DNA from: Thermoactinomycetaceae bacterium
Lineage (GTDB): Bacteria; Bacillota; Bacilli; Thermoactinomycetales; Thermoactinomycetaceae
DNA: 8,061 nucleotides
Direction: 5' to 3'
Assembly: GCA_025449475.1 (NCBI GenBank)
Contig: JANWJM010000041.1
Coordinates: 1-8,061, forward strand
Under the pieces are notes generated by a model. The model was not told the origin of the DNA and searched no databases. It saw nothing but the letters and a program-made list of their open reading frames with translations. A program made the position numbers and the translations under genes. This document shows, in pieces, positions 5,790 through 8,061 of this stretch (its first letter is position 1; each line of letters begins with the position of its first letter).

Positions 5790-6551
5790 ATGAATCAAAG
5801 GATCGTATTAATCACAGGAGCTTCCAGTGGAATTGGAGAAGAGATCGCCAAACAATTAGTGATGAGAGGTGATTTTCCAATTTTGTTGGCACGAAACAGG
5901 ACCGCTCTACAAAATTTTAAGGAGATCTACCCCAACTGTGCCATTTTTCCTTGTGATGTCACCCATCAAACGGAAATCGATCAACTGATCCCTCAAATTA
6001 TCCAGCAATTTGGTCGTGTGGATGTCTTAATCAATAATGCGGGATATGGTCGCTTCGGACATTTTTTGGATATATCGATCGAAGACTATGAAGGAATGAT
6101 GAATACCAATTACTTAGGAGCCGTCCGAATGATCCATGCCACTCTTCCCTATATGCTGAAGCAAGGAGGTGGACGAATTATCAATATCTCGTCAATCGCC
6201 GGACTGATCGGAAGCCCCAATCTAGCCGCATACTCCGCCTCAAAATTTGCATTGATGGGTCTTTCGGAATCGTTGCATATGGAGTTTTCACCCACGATTC
6301 AAGTGGGAATTCTATGCCCAGGACCAGTCCAAACCCCTTTTTTTGGGGGCAACAAGCTGACTCAGTACTTTCCGCCATTGATCGCGCGTCAGCAAATGGA
6401 TCCCCAAACCGTCGCCAAACATGCCATCAAACTGATCGATCAGCCACGGCTCAAAGTGATTCCATTCCCACTTCGCTTAGCTCTAACCCTACGAAAATTT
6501 GCCCCCAATGTTTTCTTTCACATCACTAAAAAAATTTATCGCTCACTGTAG
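5790..6551 (+). CDS. Classical short-chain dehydrogenase/reductase (SDR), YqjQ/DltE-like
   Basis: This 253-residue NAD(P)-dependent oxidoreductase has a Rossmann fold. The cofactor motif TGASSGIG is at 9-16, CDVT with D56 at 55-58, and NNAG at 82-85. The active-site tetrad is N107, S135, Y148 and K152 (YSASK), and PGPVQTPFF (177-185) follows as in classical SDRs. The R35 and R37 of LLARNR after the second strand suggest NADP(H) preference, which is inference. The C-terminus is basic and hydrophobic (FPLRLALTLRKFAPNVFFHITKKIYRSL region), as in SDRs that meet lipid substrates such as 3-ketosphinganine reductase-like or DltE-like proteins; this is suggestive only. The ATG is preceded by GGAGG, which begins right after the upstream stop codon. 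It is the middle gene of a three-gene operon with the aldolase-like and lipid-kinase genes. Confidence 0.92.
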   Translation: MNQRIVLITGASSGIGEEIAKQLVMRGDFPILLARNRTALQNFKEIYPNCAIFPCDVTHQTEIDQLIPQIIQQFGRVDVLINNAGYGRFGHFLDISIEDYEGMMNTNYLGAVRMIHATLPYMLKQGGGRIINISSIAGLIGSPNLAAYSASKFALMGLSESLHMEFSPTIQVGILCPGPVQTPFFGGNKLTQYFPPLIARQQMDPQTVAKHAIKLIDQPRLKVIPFPLRLALTLRKFAPNVFFHITKKIYRSL

Positions 6552-6562
6552 GAGGGGATATT

Positions 6563-7435
6563 GTGCATTGGTTTATTGTCAACCCTGTAGCCGGCAATCA
6601 ACGGGGTCAAGAGATCTGGCACGATGTAAAAAAAGAATTGGATGATTCTCAAATTCCTTATGAAGTGAGCTATACCCAACAACCGGGACATGCCACAGAA
6701 CTCACTCGTCAAATCATCGAATATCCTGATTTGAAGGCAGTGATTGCCATCGGTGGAGATGGAACCATCCATGAAGTGGGAAATGCTCTCGTCCAAACGA
6801 AGATCCCTCTGGGAACGATTCCTGCCGGAACAGGGAATGATTTTGCCTTCGCTCACCACATCTCTCGAGATCCTGTTTATGCACTTCAACGAATCTTCCG
6901 CCATCAACCGCGCTTAATCGATACTGCCTCGTTGGGCAACCGACATATGATCAGCTTTTCTGGGCTGGGTTTCGATGCGCAAGTCGCAAAAAAAGTCACA
7001 CAGATGCGCCGATTGAAGTGGTTGGGAAGAATGACCTATGCATTCGGTGTGTTACAAGTGGTCAAATCGTTTCAACCAACCACGATTTCCTTAACCATTG
7101 ATGGGAAGCAATTCGCCTATGATCAAGTTTGGTTCGTGGTCATCGCCAATACATCCAACTATGGAGGTGGAATGGTAATTTGTCCCACCGCTCAAGTGGA
7201 TGATGGCATATTGGATATTTGTTGTGTCCGTGGGATTACACCTGCTCAACTGCTTACCATGTTACCGTTTGTATATTCGGGAAAACATATCAATCACCCA
7301 TCGATCGTGATTCACCGTGGCAAAGAAATCTCCATTTCGTCGGAATCGGAACAACTGATTCATGTGGACGGAGAAATGATGGAATCTTCTTCATTGACCA
7401 TCCGAATCCAGCCAAAATCCTTATTCATTTTGTAA
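6563..7435 (+). CDS. Diacylglycerol-kinase-family lipid kinase, YtlR/YegS-like
   Basis: This 290-residue ATP-dependent kinase belongs to the DagK catalytic-domain family, which phosphorylates lipid hydroxyls such as diacylglycerol or sphingoid bases at the membrane surface. Motifs: NPVAGNQRG (7-15) at the nucleotide site, the glycine-rich GGDGT (64-68), PAGTGNDFA (87-95), GLGFDA (134-139), the second-domain stretch NTSNYGGGMVICPTAQVDDG (196-215), and HVDGE (267-271) near the end. Length is typical of the family. It resembles B. subtilis YtlR (the N-terminal IPYEVSYTQQPGHA region) more than the essential DgkB. The start is GTG, with GGAGGGG 5 nt upstream overlapping the SDR stop codon, so translation is probably coupled. 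It is last in the operon and ends 8 bp from a convergent UgtP-like glycosyltransferase, whose expected substrate is diacylglycerol. Exact lipid substrate unproven. Confidence 0.92.
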   Translation: MHWFIVNPVAGNQRGQEIWHDVKKELDDSQIPYEVSYTQQPGHATELTRQIIEYPDLKAVIAIGGDGTIHEVGNALVQTKIPLGTIPAGTGNDFAFAHHISRDPVYALQRIFRHQPRLIDTASLGNRHMISFSGLGFDAQVAKKVTQMRRLKWLGRMTYAFGVLQVVKSFQPTTISLTIDGKQFAYDQVWFVVIANTSNYGGGMVICPTAQVDDGILDICCVRGITPAQLLTMLPFVYSGKHINHPSIVIHRGKEISISSESEQLIHVDGEMMESSSLTIRIQPKSLFIL

Positions 7436-7443
7436 ACGACTCC

Positions 7444-8061
7444 CTATGTGACTATCGCTGGTGCGGGAAGAGAAGGACTTTCGATCGGTTGGTCTTCATG
7501 AAGAAGATGAGCAATACATCTTGGACCCGCTAATGGATCAATTTGACGTTGGAAAAGATAAATATTTTGACACAAAAGGGATAGATCCTGCGCATCAACC
7601 AAAAGCTTTTCGATCCAATAATCAATTTGAGAAGCTTCCGTAAGGCGAATGGCTAAATGATTGTCGACTAAAAAGTCACAGTTTTTCTCTTCATGCCCCG
7701 AAAGTGGCTGATAAATGCACAATGGCACTCCTTTCAACAGAGCCTCAAAACAGGTTAACCCTCCGGACTTGGTAATCAATAAGTCCGCAGCATCCATCCA
7801 ATCGCTAATTTGCTCAACAAAACCGAAAATATGAATATGAGGATGATGAAACCTTGGATCGTTCACTAGCGTCTTTCTTAATTTCTCATTATGACCTGTA
7901 CAAATAATCACTTGTACTTGGTCTCTCCATTTGAGGAGAGCATAAGCAATTTTACGAATCCCCCCAAGTCCCAATCCTCCACCCATGACCATAACGGTTG
8001 GAATATTTTTTAGGAATAGTTTCTTTTTGATTTCCTCTTTATTTCCGCTTGCCCAGAAATC
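7444..8061 (-). CDS. UgtP/MGDG-synthase-like glycosyltransferase (GT28), C-terminal part (cut by window edge)
   Basis: The last 205 residues of a GT-B glycosyltransferase are present; the frame runs open past base 8061, so the Met at 7992 is internal. Visible: VMVMGGGLGLGG (23-34) opening the C-terminal Rossmann domain, FGFVEQISDWMDAADLLITK (79-98), SGGLTCFEAL (99-108) at the nucleotide-sugar diphosphate site, and SGHEEKN (121-127), matching the PGQEexN pattern of UgtP and MGDG synthases. UgtP adds glucose from UDP-glucose to diacylglycerol, making glycolipids and the lipoteichoic acid anchor. The tail (PIESPSLPAPAIVT) resembles the short Pro/Ser-rich end of B. subtilis UgtP. MurG is a more distant alternative. 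The usual Pro or Ala before GG is Ser (KSGG). It converges on the lipid kinase gene with only 8 bp between stop codons and no hairpin seen. Confidence 0.85.
   Translation of the reverse strand, partial: DFWASGNKEEIKKKLFLKNIPTVMVMGGGLGLGGIRKIAYALLKWRDQVQVIICTGHNEKLRKTLVNDPRFHHPHIHIFGFVEQISDWMDAADLLITKSGGLTCFEALLKGVPLCIYQPLSGHEEKNCDFLVDNHLAIRLTEASQIDYWIEKLLVDAQDLSLLCQNIYLFQRQIDPLAGPRCIAHLLHEDQPIESPSLPAPAIVT

Noticed and set aside
6536..6907. 123-codon minus-strand frame
   Set aside because: It is antisense to the start of the lipid kinase gene, which has clear GGDGT and GTGND motifs. No family signal was seen.
7219..7533. 104-codon plus-strand frame overlapping the end of the lipid kinase
   Set aside because: It is an out-of-frame shadow spanning the convergent gene ends, with no start signal or family.
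1..8061. CRISPR array, tRNA, rRNA, insertion sequence or phage genes
   Set aside because: No regularly spaced direct repeats, cloverleaf-like segments, transposase motifs or terminal inverted repeats were recognised by eye. Nearly all bases are accounted for by housekeeping-type genes.

Overview
The window looks like chromosomal DNA from a low-to-moderate GC member of the Bacillota, probably a Bacillales-type organism. The grounds are strong AGGAGG-type ribosome binding sites, frequent TTG and GTG starts, sigma-A-like promoters, and proteins resembling Bacillus families (SwrC/YerP, YerO-like TetR, YtlR-like lipid kinase, UgtP-like glucosyltransferase). Thermoactinomycetaceae or a relative is possible, but this is a guess from general character and not from a marker gene.

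Layout. (1) 1-775, minus strand: N-terminal part of an RND efflux transporter of the SwrC type, cut by the window edge. (2) 776-1120: a 345-bp divergent regulatory region with promoter candidates for both flanking genes and several palindromes that look like operators. (3) 1121-2014, plus strand: a long TetR-family regulator, followed by a good bidirectional terminator. (4) 2216-2290, plus strand: a possible 24-residue cationic amphipathic peptide gene with its own ribosome binding site. (5) 2313-4567, minus strand: a two-gene operon of metal-dependent phosphohydrolases, with an endonuclease/exonuclease/phosphatase-fold protein first and a nucleotide pyrophosphatase/phosphodiesterase-type protein second. 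(6) 4686-7435, plus strand: a tight three-gene operon of a class II aldolase-like protein with an unrecognised N-terminal half, a short-chain dehydrogenase and a diacylglycerol-kinase-type lipid kinase. (7) 7444-8061, minus strand: the C-terminal part of a UgtP/MGDG-synthase-like glycosyltransferase, tail to tail with the lipid kinase and only 8 bp away.

How the genes may work together. The first block is a classic regulator/efflux pair: the TetR protein most likely represses the pump and perhaps itself. The rest leans toward phospholipid and phosphate-ester chemistry (lipid kinase, diacylglycerol glucosyltransferase, two phosphodiesterase-type hydrolases, SDR, aldolase), but only the two operons are directly supported by spacing. 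A single shared pathway is a hypothesis. The least explained items are the amphipathic micro-ORF, the aldolase-like protein with its unknown N-terminal domain and altered catalytic position, and the set of palindromes in the efflux/regulator intergenic region. No RNA genes, insertion sequences, CRISPR arrays or phage genes were seen.
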